Positions 32,521-42,700 of a stretch of 64,000 nucleotides of DNA are shown here, one piece after another. The first letter of the stretch is position 1. Each line of letters opens with the position of its first letter. The stretch comes from Pedobacter sp. ISL-64 (GTDB lineage: Bacteria; Bacteroidota; Bacteroidia; Sphingobacteriales; Sphingobacteriaceae). The notes beneath the pieces are model-generated. The model was given only the letters and a program-made list of their open reading frames with translations. It ran no database searches and was not told the DNA's origin. Both the position numbers and the translations under genes were made by a program. The DNA lies in contig NZ_JAGGPU010000005.1 of NCBI RefSeq assembly GCF_018613605.1, positions 361,151-425,150 of the forward strand, in the 5' to 3' direction.

Positions 32521-34018
32521 CGATTTTAGCAAACCGCAGCGTGAATCGGCCTTTGGCATCATTATAATGGGTGCGCATACCATGCTAAAAATTGGCAAGG
32601 CGAGTTTTTTCTTATTCATTATTGCCTTTGTAAAGATGTCGAGCACTTCTTTTACCTATCTCATATTAGGCATTTCCGCTATCATTGTATTCAGTTTCAT
32701 ATTTGCTTATTTATGGTATTTAAAATTTACGTTCTTTTTAGATAAAGAAAAGCAGGAATTTGTGGTGAATAAGGGCATATTCAACCGCGATCAGGTAATT
32801 ATTCAGCTTGATAAAATACAGCAGGTTAACATTAACCAGAATATTCTGCAGAAAATTATCGGCGTTTATGGGTTAAAAATTGATACAGCCGGTGCTCATG
32901 GAGAAGAAGTAAGCATAAAAGCAATTGACGAAACTTCTGCCTATAACCTTAAAGAACATTTATTAAATAGAAGAACTGTAACTGAAACACAATCGGAAAT
33001 TGAACATGAAAACCACAAAACAGCAGAAACACCATTTTTAAGAATAAGTGCCTGGACTTTGTTTAAAGTAGGACTAACCTCTAATTATGGCCAAAGTTTA
33101 GCTTTACTTGCTGCTTTTTTTTACACCGTTATTTATGAGGGCAGGCAATTGCTTGATGCTTTTAAAATTAATAAAGATGAAATTCAGAGCGCAGTAACGG
33201 GTATGCTGACAATAGTTACAATTTTTATCTTAATTGCATGCCTTTTAATTGTACTGTTAATTATTAACCTGGTTAGAACCTTTTATAAGTATTTCGAGCT
33301 GGAAATTAGCGAGCATAAAAACACACTCTTACTCTCTTCAGGGCTTATTGCCAAGAAAAACACCTTGATTAGCCCAAATAAAGTCCAGATTACAAAATAC
33401 AGCCAGAATTACTTTCAGAAAAAGATGAATATGCTAAATATGCGTTTAAAGCAGGCTCATTTTGGTCAAAGTAAAAAAGGGCATGAAATGCAGGGAAATA
33501 CCTTAGAAATTCCGGGATGTAACCCTGGCGAAAGGGACGAATTGTTAAAAATGATATTGGGCCAAACACCTTTAAAAGCAAAAACTTTCATTCCCGACTG
33601 GCGTTTTTTGAATTTACCTATTTTCTTTAAACTGATTTTGCCTGTGATGGCATTTTTAATTATTTCGTTTAACGTTCCTGAGGTTAAGCCCTATATCGGC
33701 GTATCAATTGCTTACTTAATAATTGGTATTTTGATGATTTATATCAGTTATCGCCGACATAAGGTTTCAGTAAGTCAAAATTTCATCATCAAAACCAGCG
33801 GGATTTGGGATATTTCAAATGAAATTGTAGTACCAAATAAAATTCAGGCCATTACCACTTTTCAATATCCATGGCATAAAGGGGTCGATGTTGGTCATCT
33901 CACTTTACACACGGCTGCGGGTCAGATTCATTTTAAATATGGCAATTATACCGAAATTAAACAGCTGGTAAATTACTGGCTGTATCAGGTAGAACGTAAA
34001 AATGAAAATTGGATGTAA
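32507..34018 (+). CDS. Bacterial PH-domain membrane protein (YdbT-like)
   Basis: 503 residues with three bPH2 domains separated by paired membrane helices. PH repeats are at about 75-155 (FFLDKEKQEFVVNKGIFNRD, IQLDKIQQVNINQN), 265-345 (SSGLIAKKNTLISPNKVQ) and 420-490 (IIKTSGIWDISNEIVVPNKI, LTLHTAAG). Each has the conserved pattern of strand, basic turn and RIQ/KIQ helix. It overlaps the YdbS-like gene and is followed by an NTF2-like gene after 25 bp. Confidence 0.85.
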   Translation: MPMNNDFSKPQRESAFGIIIMGAHTMLKIGKASFFLFIIAFVKMSSTSFTYLILGISAIIVFSFIFAYLWYLKFTFFLDKEKQEFVVNKGIFNRDQVIIQLDKIQQVNINQNILQKIIGVYGLKIDTAGAHGEEVSIKAIDETSAYNLKEHLLNRRTVTETQSEIEHENHKTAETPFLRISAWTLFKVGLTSNYGQSLALLAAFFYTVIYEGRQLLDAFKINKDEIQSAVTGMLTIVTIFILIACLLIVLLIINLVRTFYKYFELEISEHKNTLLLSSGLIAKKNTLISPNKVQITKYSQNYFQKKMNMLNMRLKQAHFGQSKKGHEMQGNTLEIPGCNPGERDELLKMILGQTPLKAKTFIPDWRFLNLPIFFKLILPVMAFLIISFNVPEVKPYIGVSIAYLIIGILMIYISYRRHKVSVSQNFIIKTSGIWDISNEIVVPNKIQAITTFQYPWHKGVDVGHLTLHTAAGQIHFKYGNYTEIKQLVNYWLYQVERKNENWM

Positions 34019-34043
34019 ATTTTTAAAGAACTAAACAATTAAT

Positions 34044-34409
34044 ATGAATACCAGGGAACAGATCATTTTAAATGAAGATAGATTATTAACGGCCATAAAG
34101 AATGGTGATATTGAGGATCTCGATCAGCTTTTGCATGAAGATTTACTTTTTAACCTGCCCAATGGAGTAACCATAACTAAGGCTATGGATATGGAAACTT
34201 ATATATCCGGAAATTTGGTTGTAAATTCTATCCTACCGGCTGAACAGCAAATTAATCTGATTAACGATACTGCAGTTGTTAGTGTGAAAATTGAGCTAAA
34301 GGCAGTATATACTTCACAATCCATCGAAGGTATTTTCAGATATTTAAGAGTATGGAAGTTGTTTGATCAGGAATGGAAAGTAATTGCCGGAAGTTGTGTG
34401 GCTATATAA
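34044..34409 (+). CDS. NTF2-like (DUF4440/SnoaL-type) protein
   Basis: 121 residues, the usual length of a single NTF2 cone. The pattern is an N-terminal helix (NEDRLLTAIKNGDIEDLDQLLHED), then strands (LLFNLPNGVTIT ... VKIELKAVYTS ... GIFRYLRVWKLFDQEWKVIAGS). Members are small-molecule-binding or enzymatic; role here unknown. It lies behind the PH-domain genes and ends before a terminator. Confidence 0.75.
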   Translation: MNTREQIILNEDRLLTAIKNGDIEDLDQLLHEDLLFNLPNGVTITKAMDMETYISGNLVVNSILPAEQQINLINDTAVVSVKIELKAVYTSQSIEGIFRYLRVWKLFDQEWKVIAGSCVAI

Positions 34410-34415
34410 AAATAA

Positions 34416-34444
34416 CAGCTGCCAGGTTTAAATCCAGGCAGCTG
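34416..34444. terminator. Bidirectional terminator
   Basis: CAGCTGCC (34416-34423) pairs with GGCAGCTG (34437-34444) between the converging NTF2-like and NmrA-like genes. Confidence 0.7.
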
Positions 34445-34455
34445 CTATAATTCAA

Positions 34456-35340
34456 TTAATTCTGGTATGCCGCAGCAAACTCATCCGCAAAATCTTTAAG
34501 CTTAATGCTGCCTAAAATGGGCCTATTTTTATAATAGTCTACAAAAAGTTTATTACTTCTGATCGCATCCCCCATTTCTACATAGTTTTTGGCTATTTCT
34601 TCAGGTAAACCTGCTCCTACCATTCCGTTAAATGCATCTTCACCGCTAAACTCTATCCATGGTAATTCTGGCTTACCCACTGCAGTACCTAATACTTTTG
34701 CAACATCAGACGGCGTACTTTCATCATCACTGGCTACATACTGTATAGTTTTGCCTGTAAAATTACTTTCCAATACTTCGGCAGCCACTTCAGCAATGTT
34801 ACGGGGATGCACCAAAACAAGTTTCGAATCGGCGCCAAAATTAGACCCTAATATGTTTGCATGTTTAACCATATCGATGTTGGCTAAAAAGTTAATGTAA
34901 AAATAACCGGCACGTAAATGTCTTACATCAACTCCATTTAATGTGGCAAAAATATTTTCTACATCATGTAATCCTGCAATTGGGCCTGTCCCATCTGGCA
35001 GATCTGCACCTACGCTACTTAAATTCACTACTTTTTTAACGCCCGACTCTTTTATGGCAGCTGCATAATTTTCGCCGATACCTTTAATATATGCCCTAAA
35101 TTTTGGTGCTGCAAAATTTGGTGGCACCATGGTGTAAATGGCATCAGACCCGGTAAAAGCATCTTTTAAAAATCCGGTATCGCTTACACTACCAATTAAA
35201 GGTATTGCACCTAGCAATTTAATTTCTTCGGTTCTATCGGTGTTACTGCTAATAATTTTTACTTCATGGCCTTTGGCTACCAGTATTTCGGCAAGGGGTT
35301 TAGTGATATTACCTACTGATCCTGTTAATGTTATTTTCAT
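34456..35340 (-). CDS. NmrA-like NAD(P)-binding oxidoreductase
   Basis: 294 residues from ATG 35340 (MKITLTGS); an ATG 30 bp upstream lies within the divergent promoter and is less likely. Atypical short-chain dehydrogenase of the NmrA/azoreductase type: nucleotide-binding TGSVGNITKPLAEIL, acidic/basic specificity loop (SSNTDRT), VNLSSVGAD, and a C-terminal substrate lobe. Divergent HxlR regulators next to such reductases commonly sense electrophiles or quinones, which suits a detoxification role. Confidence 0.82.
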   Translation of the reverse strand: MKITLTGSVGNITKPLAEILVAKGHEVKIISSNTDRTEEIKLLGAIPLIGSVSDTGFLKDAFTGSDAIYTMVPPNFAAPKFRAYIKGIGENYAAAIKESGVKKVVNLSSVGADLPDGTGPIAGLHDVENIFATLNGVDVRHLRAGYFYINFLANIDMVKHANILGSNFGADSKLVLVHPRNIAEVAAEVLESNFTGKTIQYVASDDESTPSDVAKVLGTAVGKPELPWIEFSGEDAFNGMVGAGLPEEIAKNYVEMGDAIRSNKLFVDYYKNRPILGSIKLKDFADEFAAAYQN

Positions 35341-35373
35341 GATTTTTTTGTTTTTAAATATTGAAAACAAAGT

Positions 35374-35402
35374 TATATTTGTACTTACTTTTATACAAGT
35401 AC
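35374..35402 (+). promoter_or_regulatory. HxlR gene promoter with overlapping inverted-repeat operator
   Basis: -7 box TATATTTG (35374-35381) is preceded by TTTG 23 bp upstream. Immediately downstream, GTACTT (35381-35386) and AAGTAC (35397-35402) form an inverted repeat; GTACTTAC also repeats directly. The spacing suits a HxlR dimer acting on both divergent genes. Confidence 0.5.
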
Positions 35403-35422
35403 TTACCCCAAAGTATGTAACT

Positions 35423-35776
35423 ATGACAGCTGTTAAAGAAAGTTCGACCCGTAATTTTAATAAAGGTGTAGCGTTAACCAGCTGCCCGGTTACGTTTGTA
35501 ATGGAAAAAATTGGTGGTTATTGGAAGCCGATTATTATTTTTCATTTAATGAGTGGCCCAAAACGTTATAGTGAGTTAAAACGTGCGATACCACAGATAA
35601 CTGAAAAAATGCTTATACAGCACTTAAAGCAATTGCAAAATGATGACCTCGTTCATCGGGATGCACAAGCTGTTGTTCCTCCCGTAGTTACCTATAGCCT
35701 CACAAAATCGGGGCAGGATCTTTTTCAGGTATTAGATTCGATGGTAGATTGGGCCGTTAAAAATGGCTCTGTTTAA
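35423..35776 (+). CDS. HxlR-family winged-helix regulator
   Basis: 117 residues from ATG 35423; the open frame extends upstream but that part is antisense to the NmrA-like gene. HxlR domain: CPVTFVMEKIGGYWKPIIIF (with the N-terminal cysteine that senses electrophiles in family members), GPKRYSELKRAIPQITEKMLIQHLKQLQNDDLV, and the wing VVPPVVTYSLTKSG. Divergent from the oxidoreductase it probably controls. Confidence 0.9.
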   Translation: MTAVKESSTRNFNKGVALTSCPVTFVMEKIGGYWKPIIIFHLMSGPKRYSELKRAIPQITEKMLIQHLKQLQNDDLVHRDAQAVVPPVVTYSLTKSGQDLFQVLDSMVDWAVKNGSV

Positions 35777-36148
35777 CCTTTATACGTACTCATCTGGACA
35801 ATTAGAATTACGAACGAATATATAGATAGGTTTTAAATCATTAATAGTAGCACAAACTAAATGGTATGAACCTTTGGAAAGCGAAACGCGGGAGCCAACT
35901 TGATTACCCGCACAGGCATTGCGCTCCGAAAAGAAAATTGGTCGATATAATTTTTTCATTGATTGGAAATGAGAGGGTGGTTTTCATTGGAGATTGCAGT
36001 CCTGCTGTTCGCTGTAGCCCTCATGCTTCGGGGCTGCCGCTGCCATCAGGTTTATGAACAGCGTAGGTACAAAAGCAGCCTCAAAAATGAAATACGGATC
36101 TAACTTTTCCAAAAACCAAAAAAAATCATTTTAAGTGGGCGGGAACGC
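35777..36148. other. 372-bp gene-free region with dispersed-repeat pieces
   Basis: Contains one copy of AATAGTAGCACAA (35843-35855) preceded by GGTTTTAAAT, and a segment (about 35990-36060) with CTCATGCTTCGGGGCTGCC, related to the tandem repeat at 28258. Nothing coding. Confidence 0.6.
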
Positions 36149-36472
36149 CTACAGTATCATAATGCCCTTGATGTTTCCTGCTTGCTTATAAACAGCAATC
36201 ACCTCATCCGCATTTTGCATCATCTTTTTTACGGTAATCGAAACATATTTCCCTGTTTTTGAAGCTTGCTCAATAAACTCATCATCAGGTAAAATGGCAC
36301 GTAAGTCTTGTATTTTATCTAGCCCGCCAGTAATAATAAATTTAAAATTATAAACCCCCGGAAACTGCTCAACACTTTCTAGTTTCTCTTTTAAATTAGC
36401 ATAAATATCTCCATTATCCCCATCGGGGATATCAGTAAACTCAATATCCTTATTATTTTTATTCTCATCCAT
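36149..36472 (-). CDS. DUF493 family protein (YbeD-like)
   Basis: 107 residues with the DUF493 core: FPGVYNFKFIITGGLDKIQ, then GKYVSITVKKMMQNADEVIAVYKQAGNIKGIMIL, an ACT-like ferredoxin fold. Family members are thought to be small regulatory proteins (one is linked to lipoyl metabolism in enterobacteria). The N-terminal 25 residues are acidic and variable. Confidence 0.85.
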   Translation of the reverse strand: MDENKNNKDIEFTDIPDGDNGDIYANLKEKLESVEQFPGVYNFKFIITGGLDKIQDLRAILPDDEFIEQASKTGKYVSITVKKMMQNADEVIAVYKQAGNIKGIMIL

Positions 36473-37125
36473 AACGAAAGCATATCAAATTTTATACCCA
36501 AATAAACAGGGTGCAATTCTGACAGAATTAACGTTTATTTTAATTAAAATACCGCCATTTTAGCGAATCGAAGGGACGAATGGTTAATGCCCTATAGGTT
36601 GCCTTTTACGCTTCAACAATAATTTATTAGCGCTACAAATGCGAGATAGATTCTGAAATGAATTCAGAATGACGAGCTATAAAATTAAAGCTATAGGTTT
36701 AAACCCTCAATAGTAGCACAATAAAACGAGTTCAGAATAACGAACGATAAAATAGCCTGTGGGTTTTAAACCTTTAATAGTAGCACAAACCCAATTTACA
36801 TAAACCTTAGCGAAGCGGATACCGGCCTTGTGGGCAATGCCTGCAGCCGTATGAGCAAAGCAAAGGACTGCAGAACCCAATGAAATACTAATGTAGCTTT
36901 TCTAAAAACCGAAGATAGCTCTGCGATAGCGATAGTTAGCCTTATAAAAACAAGGTGCAATTGCCATATAAGACAGATAAGCCAATAACGGATAGATTCA
37001 CCACGAAGTGGCTGCCCGACACAAAAATTAATAAGTATAGCTAATAAAACAAATCCGATAGCTATCGGATCAGAATGACGAACGATTAGGGCGACCGATT
37101 AGGTTTTAAACTAATTACTAACAAC
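36473..37125. other. Gene-free region with REP-like hairpins and dispersed repeats
   Basis: Holds hairpins at 36650-36674 (ATTCTGAA/TTCAGAAT then GACG) and 37053-37080 (perfect palindrome ATCCGATAGCTATCGGAT then GACG), and AATAGTAGCACAA at 36709-36721 and 36776-36788. No gene supported. Confidence 0.65.
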
Positions 37126-37158
37126 TTTGGCAAAAAGCGATAGGAATTGTTATTTTTG
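37126..37158 (+). promoter_or_regulatory. Promoter of the UvrD/PcrA gene
   Basis: TTTG (37126-37129), 21 bases, TATTTTTG (37151-37158): a close match to the Bacteroidota promoter consensus. It lies 23 bp before the TTG start codon. Confidence 0.65.
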
Positions 37159-37181
37159 AACCTCAAAAAACAGGAGCCGAT

Positions 37182-39485
37182 TTGGATTATTTAGCAGGAT
37201 TAAACCCACAACAAAGAGCAGCAGTAGAGAACACAAAAGGACCCGTAATGATAGTGGCGGGTGCTGGTTCGGGCAAAACCAGGGTAATTACTTATCGTGT
37301 GGCCCACCTGATTCAAACAGGTACCGACCCCTTTAACATTTTGGTTTTAACCTTTACCAACAAAGCGAGTAAGGATATGCGCGAGCGTATTGGTAAAGTG
37401 GTTGGTGCAGAGGCAAAGAATATTTGGATGGGCACTTTTCACTCTGTTTTTGCCAAGATTTTACGGGTAGAGGCCGAGAAAATAGGTTATCCAAGCAATT
37501 TTACCATTTACGATACCGATGATAGTAAAAGTGTAATCCGGGCCATTTTGAAAGAAATGCAGCTGGATGATAAATTATATGCAGCGAATTTTGTTTTTAA
37601 TAGAATTTCATCAGCCAAAAATAATTTAATTTCCTGGGGCGAATATCAAGCTAACGACCAGATACAGGCCGAAGATATCCAGAATAAACGCCCATTAATC
37701 GGCCAGATTTACGAAACCTATGCTAAACGCTGTTTTAGAGCTGGGGCAATGGATTTCGACGATTTGTTATTCAAAACCAATATTTTATTGAAAGAACATC
37801 CTGATGTTTTAAATAAATATCAACAGAAATTTAGATACCTGATGGTGGATGAGTACCAGGATACCAACTTTTCGCAGTATACCATTGTGAAAAAACTGGC
37901 TGCTGCTTATCAGAACATTTGTGTGGTAGGTGATGATGCACAGAGTATCTATGCCTTCCGTGGCGCAAATATCCAGAATATTTTAAATTTCGAACGCGAT
38001 TATCCTGATTTAAAGGTTTATAAATTAGAACAGAATTACCGTTCTACCCAAAATATTGTTGATGCAGCGAGCAGTATCATTGCCAACAACAAAAACCAGC
38101 TCGAAAAAAACGTGTTTTCTGAAAATGCAGAAGGAGATAGAATTAAGGTTTCTCGTGCATTTACCGATAACGAAGAAGGTAAATTAGTTGCTGAAGCCAT
38201 TATTCAGGAGCGCAGTACGAAAGGTTATCAACACAGCGATTTTGCCATTTTATACCGTACCAATGCACAAAGCAGGGCGATGGAGGAAGGCTTACGCAAA
38301 CTTAATATTCCTTACAGGATATATGGCGGCCAATCTTTCTACCAACGTAAAGAGATTAAAGATTTAATTGCTTATTTTCGTTTAACTTTTAATCCGAAGG
38401 ATGAAGAAGCAATAAAACGTGTAATCAATTACCCTAAACGTGGTATTGGAGATACTTCTATCGATAAAATTATTGTTGCTGCAGACCAGAACGATAAAAC
38501 CATGTGGGATGTAATTTCGAATGCACACCAATATGTTGATGGCCGTTTAGCTAATCAACTGAACGATTTTGCCATGATGGTACAAAGCTTTCAGGCAGAA
38601 GCTAAAAAGCTCGATGCTTATGATACCGCTTTGTTTATTGCCCAACATGCTGGTATTTTAAAAGAATTATATACCGACGAGAGTGTTGAAGGACGTAGCC
38701 GTTACGAAAACATACAAGAGTTATTAAATGGTATAAAGGAATTTGCCGAGCGCGAAGACATTGAAGAAAAAGGTCTTGATATCTTTATGCAGGATGTTGC
38801 CCTTTTAACCAACGATGATAAAGATGGTGATAAGAATAAGGATACAGTTTCTTTAATGACGATCCACTCAGCCAAAGGTTTGGAGTTTAAAAACGTGTTT
38901 ATAGTAGGATTGGAAGAAAATCTATTCCCTTCGCAAATGTCGTTAACCAACCGCACCGATTTAGAGGAAGAACGCCGTTTATTTTATGTGGCCATCACGC
39001 GTGCTGAGGTAAAACTAACCATCACCTATGCTACTTCGCGTTACCGCTGGGGCACTTTAACCAACTGTGAACCAAGCCGTTTCATTAACGAAATTAGTCC
39101 GAAATTTTTAGAATTGGATGTAAAACCATCCAAGTCGAACAGTTTTGAAGGTAATTTCGACGATGACCGCAAAACATGGACCTCGCAGCCACGTGATTTC
39201 TTTAGCAAACCGAAACCAGCGGCCGGCGCAACTACTTCTGCCCCACCTGTCCGTCCGAAAACAACATCATTACTGGCTAAAGCGCACATACCAACACCAG
39301 GTTTTACCCCATCACAACCACAAGAATTTCAAGGTGGTATGGAGGTTGAACACGAAAAATTCGGCTTTGGAAAAATCATCAGCTTGGAAGGAACCTTACC
39401 AGATGTTAAGGCAACGGTATTCTTCCAGGGTTTAGGCAACAAACAGTTACTGCTTAAGTTTGCAAAACTGATGATTGTAAAATAG
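37182..39485 (+). CDS. UvrD/PcrA-type ATP-dependent 3'-5' DNA helicase
   Basis: 767 residues. SF1A motifs in order: LNPQQRAAVE (Q motif), VAGAGSGKTRVI (Walker A), DEYQDTN (motif II), VGDDAQSIYAFRGA (III), NYRSTQNI (IV), TIHSAKGLEFKNVFIVGLEE (V) and FYVAITRAE (VI). The start is a TTG at 37182; AGGAG lies 6 bp upstream and no ATG occurs before Walker A. The C-terminus (about 690-767) has a FGKIISLEG Tudor-like segment, the part of PcrA that contacts RNA polymerase. It acts in repair and replication-conflict resolution. Confidence 0.93.
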   Translation: MDYLAGLNPQQRAAVENTKGPVMIVAGAGSGKTRVITYRVAHLIQTGTDPFNILVLTFTNKASKDMRERIGKVVGAEAKNIWMGTFHSVFAKILRVEAEKIGYPSNFTIYDTDDSKSVIRAILKEMQLDDKLYAANFVFNRISSAKNNLISWGEYQANDQIQAEDIQNKRPLIGQIYETYAKRCFRAGAMDFDDLLFKTNILLKEHPDVLNKYQQKFRYLMVDEYQDTNFSQYTIVKKLAAAYQNICVVGDDAQSIYAFRGANIQNILNFERDYPDLKVYKLEQNYRSTQNIVDAASSIIANNKNQLEKNVFSENAEGDRIKVSRAFTDNEEGKLVAEAIIQERSTKGYQHSDFAILYRTNAQSRAMEEGLRKLNIPYRIYGGQSFYQRKEIKDLIAYFRLTFNPKDEEAIKRVINYPKRGIGDTSIDKIIVAADQNDKTMWDVISNAHQYVDGRLANQLNDFAMMVQSFQAEAKKLDAYDTALFIAQHAGILKELYTDESVEGRSRYENIQELLNGIKEFAEREDIEEKGLDIFMQDVALLTNDDKDGDKNKDTVSLMTIHSAKGLEFKNVFIVGLEENLFPSQMSLTNRTDLEEERRLFYVAITRAEVKLTITYATSRYRWGTLTNCEPSRFINEISPKFLELDVKPSKSNSFEGNFDDDRKTWTSQPRDFFSKPKPAAGATTSAPPVRPKTTSLLAKAHIPTPGFTPSQPQEFQGGMEVEHEKFGFGKIISLEGTLPDVKATVFFQGLGNKQLLLKFAKLMIVK

Positions 39486-39540
39486 TCCAGATTTTTAATC
39501 TGGTCACAGAAAACCAGAAACATATAAAATCAACAGCGAT

Positions 39541-39617
39541 TCGTCATCCTGAACTTGTTTCAGGATCTTTAATAGATAACATTTAATAGATGCTGAATCA
39601 AGTTCAGCAGGACGATC
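39541..39617. repeat. REP-like double hairpin
   Basis: TCGTCATCCTGAAC...TTTCAGGATC followed by GATGCTGAATCAAGTTCAGC and GGACGATC. The outer words are inverted. It lies in the gap between the helicase and SMC genes. Confidence 0.65.
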
Positions 39618-39766
39618 ACTTTTGAAAATTACACCAAACTCTGTGCTCTCTGTGCTTTTCTCTTCGTGCTCTTTGTGGTTAAAAAACACTGAATCTCCGT
39701 GACTAAAAACTTGAAAAACCACAAAATTATCCTTATTATTGAACTCGGTTCCTCCGATTACAAACC

Positions 39767-42700
39767 ATGCAACTTACCAGGTTAGAAATTAAAGGTTTTA
39801 AGAGCTTTGGCGATAAAGTGACCATCAATTTTAATGAGGGTGTTACGGCTATTGTTGGTCCTAATGGTTGCGGAAAATCCAATGTAATCGACGCGATGCG
39901 CTGGGTTTTGGGCGAACAGAGTACCAAAGCACTGCGTTCAGAAAAGATGGAGAACATCATTTTCAACGGAACAAAAAACCGTAAACAGGCGCAGCTTGCC
40001 GAGGTTTCATTGAGTTTTGATAATACCAAGAACATCCTGCCAACAGCCTATTCACAGGTTACCGTAACCCGTAAACTCTATAGAAATGGCGATAGTGAAT
40101 ATCGTTTAAACGATGTTCAATGTAGGTTAAAAGACATTACCGACCTTTTTCTGGATACCGGAATCGGCTCTGATAGTTATTCGATTATTGAGCTGAAAAT
40201 GGTTGATGAAATTATTACCAATAAAGAACATAGCCGCCGTTCTTTGTTTGAAGAAGCATCGGGGATCTCGAAATACAAATTACGCAAAAAACAGACTTTC
40301 AGCAAGTTAAAAGACACTGAAGCCGATTTAGAGCGGGTTGAAGATTTACTTTTCGAGATCGAAAAAAACCTTAAAACCTTAGAAAATCAGGCACGTAAAG
40401 CTGAGCGTTATTATAAGTTAAAAGAGCAATATCGCGAATTGAGTGTTCAGTTGGCTACACACCGCATTGCCTTCTTCCGTACCGACTTAAATGCTTTAGA
40501 AACACAGGAGCAAAATCAACAGGTAAACCGTACAGCACTCAGTACAAAAATAGATACGGGTGAAGCCGAATTGCAAAAGCTTAAACTAGGTAGTATCAAT
40601 CAGGAAAAGAACCTTTCCGTACAACAAAAGGCTACAAACGAGTTTGTTTCCAAAATCCGTGCTTATGAGAGTGAGAAAAAAGTTAAGAACGAGCAGATGC
40701 GTTTTTTACAGGAAAAAGAAACACGTTTATCTGGCGAGCTCGAAAAAGATAAAAACCAGGTTAACCACATTAAATACAACATCAAACGCTTAAATGAAGA
40801 AGTTTTAACTGAAACTGAAGTCTTTAACCGACTTGAATCTGATTTAAAAAGCTTAAAATCTACGCTTGATACTTTACGCGAGCAACAGCAGACCGAGAAA
40901 AACAGGATTGATAACCTGATCAAATCGGTTAACGAATTGCAAAACCAAGTATACCAATCACAAAAGGAAATAGATATCCTAAATATTCAAAAAGATGCGC
41001 TGGTACAGGAAACCAACCGGAATGTTGACGATACCGAAACCAAAACATTAGAATTAAAGGCTTTCGATCATGCTTTGGCCGAACTTGATATTCAGGTTAG
41101 GGAGAAGCAGGCCAATATTAAAAACCTAACGGAAGCTGAAGAACTTTTAAAAGAAAAACTGGCTGCTTCAGAAATCAATTTAAGTTCGAACAAGGAAAAA
41201 CTTACGGCCGAAAACCGTAAAAAAGATGCCAAGCAGAACGAATATAACCTGACCAAATCGCTGGTTGATAGTTTAGAGGGTTTTCCTGAATCGATCCGTT
41301 TTTTGAAGAAAAACAACGCTTTTGCTAAAAGTGCCCTGCTCCTTTCTGATATTTTATTCTGTAATGAAGATTACCGCATAGCTATTGAGAATTACCTCGA
41401 GCCGGTAATGAACCATTATGTGGTTGATCAATATGCAGATGCAGTACAGGCCATTAATCTCTTAACCGATGCCAGCCGCGGACGTGCAAACTTTTTCATT
41501 TTAGAAAATGTACCCGATAAAAACCCAGTTATTGGTACGCATGAAGGACTAATTTCAGCGTTATCAGTCATTGAAGTCGACAAAAAGTACCAGCACCTCT
41601 GCAACCTGCTTTTGCAAAATGTTTACATCGCAGTAGCTGAGCAAGAAAATCTTTTCAAAGCCACACCAACAGATAGTTTAACCATTTTGGCTAAAAATGG
41701 CAAATATGCCCAAACTAAATTCACACTGGCGGGTGGCTCGGTGGGTTTATTCGAAGGAAAAAGGATTGGCCGCGCCAAGAATTTAGAAAACCTGGCCAAA
41801 GAGATCAAAGCTTCAGAATCGTTGATTAATCAGTATGATGCCGCAATTAAAGCCGAAACTGATAATATATTTAACCTAAAAGAAGCTTCAAAAATCAATC
41901 AGATCAATGCTTTGCAACAAGAAATGAACCGTTTAAACAACGAACATATTTCTGTGCAAACCCGTCGTGATCAGTACCAGGAGTTTATTACGACCAGCGA
42001 AAACCGTAAGACAGATATTGCCCAAAAGATAGTATCCATAGAAAAAGCCTTATCGGAAAAATTGCCGGCATTGGTTCAATTGCAAAAAGACCAGCAAGAA
42101 GCGCATATAGATTTACAAGAACAACAACTTAATTATCAGGAAATCGCCGATCAGGTAAACGAAAGCGCGGGCAAATATAACCAGGATAATATTCGTTTCC
42201 ATCAACAACAAAATAAGTTATCAGGCTTAGAAAAAGATTTAGATTACCGTTTTGTACAGGAAGAAGCTTTAAATAAGCGCATCGCACAAAACGACAAAGA
42301 ATTACAGGAAGCACTAACCCAAATTACGGCAACGCTACAGCACACTGACCTGAACGACGATACGCTTTTAGAGATGTATCAACAACGTGAAGAGATGGAA
42401 AAAGGGCTTGCAGAAGCTGAGCAAGCTTATTTCACAAGCAAAGGAAGCATTAACGAGGTTGAAAACGACCTGACCAATATCCGTAAAACCCGCGAAGAAA
42501 CAGATTTCTTATTAACTGAGATTAAGGATAAAAAAAACGCATTAAAAATCGACCTGAATGCATTAAAAGAACGTTTAGCCGTCGAATTCAACATCGACAT
42601 CAACGACCTTTTAGAAACAGATACCGAAATTGAAGTTTTAGAAAGTGAGTTTGATCTCCGTCAAAAGGTAGAGCGAATGAAACGTCAACTCGACGAATTT

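Noticed and set aside
35138..35422. Long N-terminal extension of the HxlR regulator
   Set aside because: It is antisense to the start of the NmrA-like gene and crosses the promoter; the ATG at 35423 fits the family.
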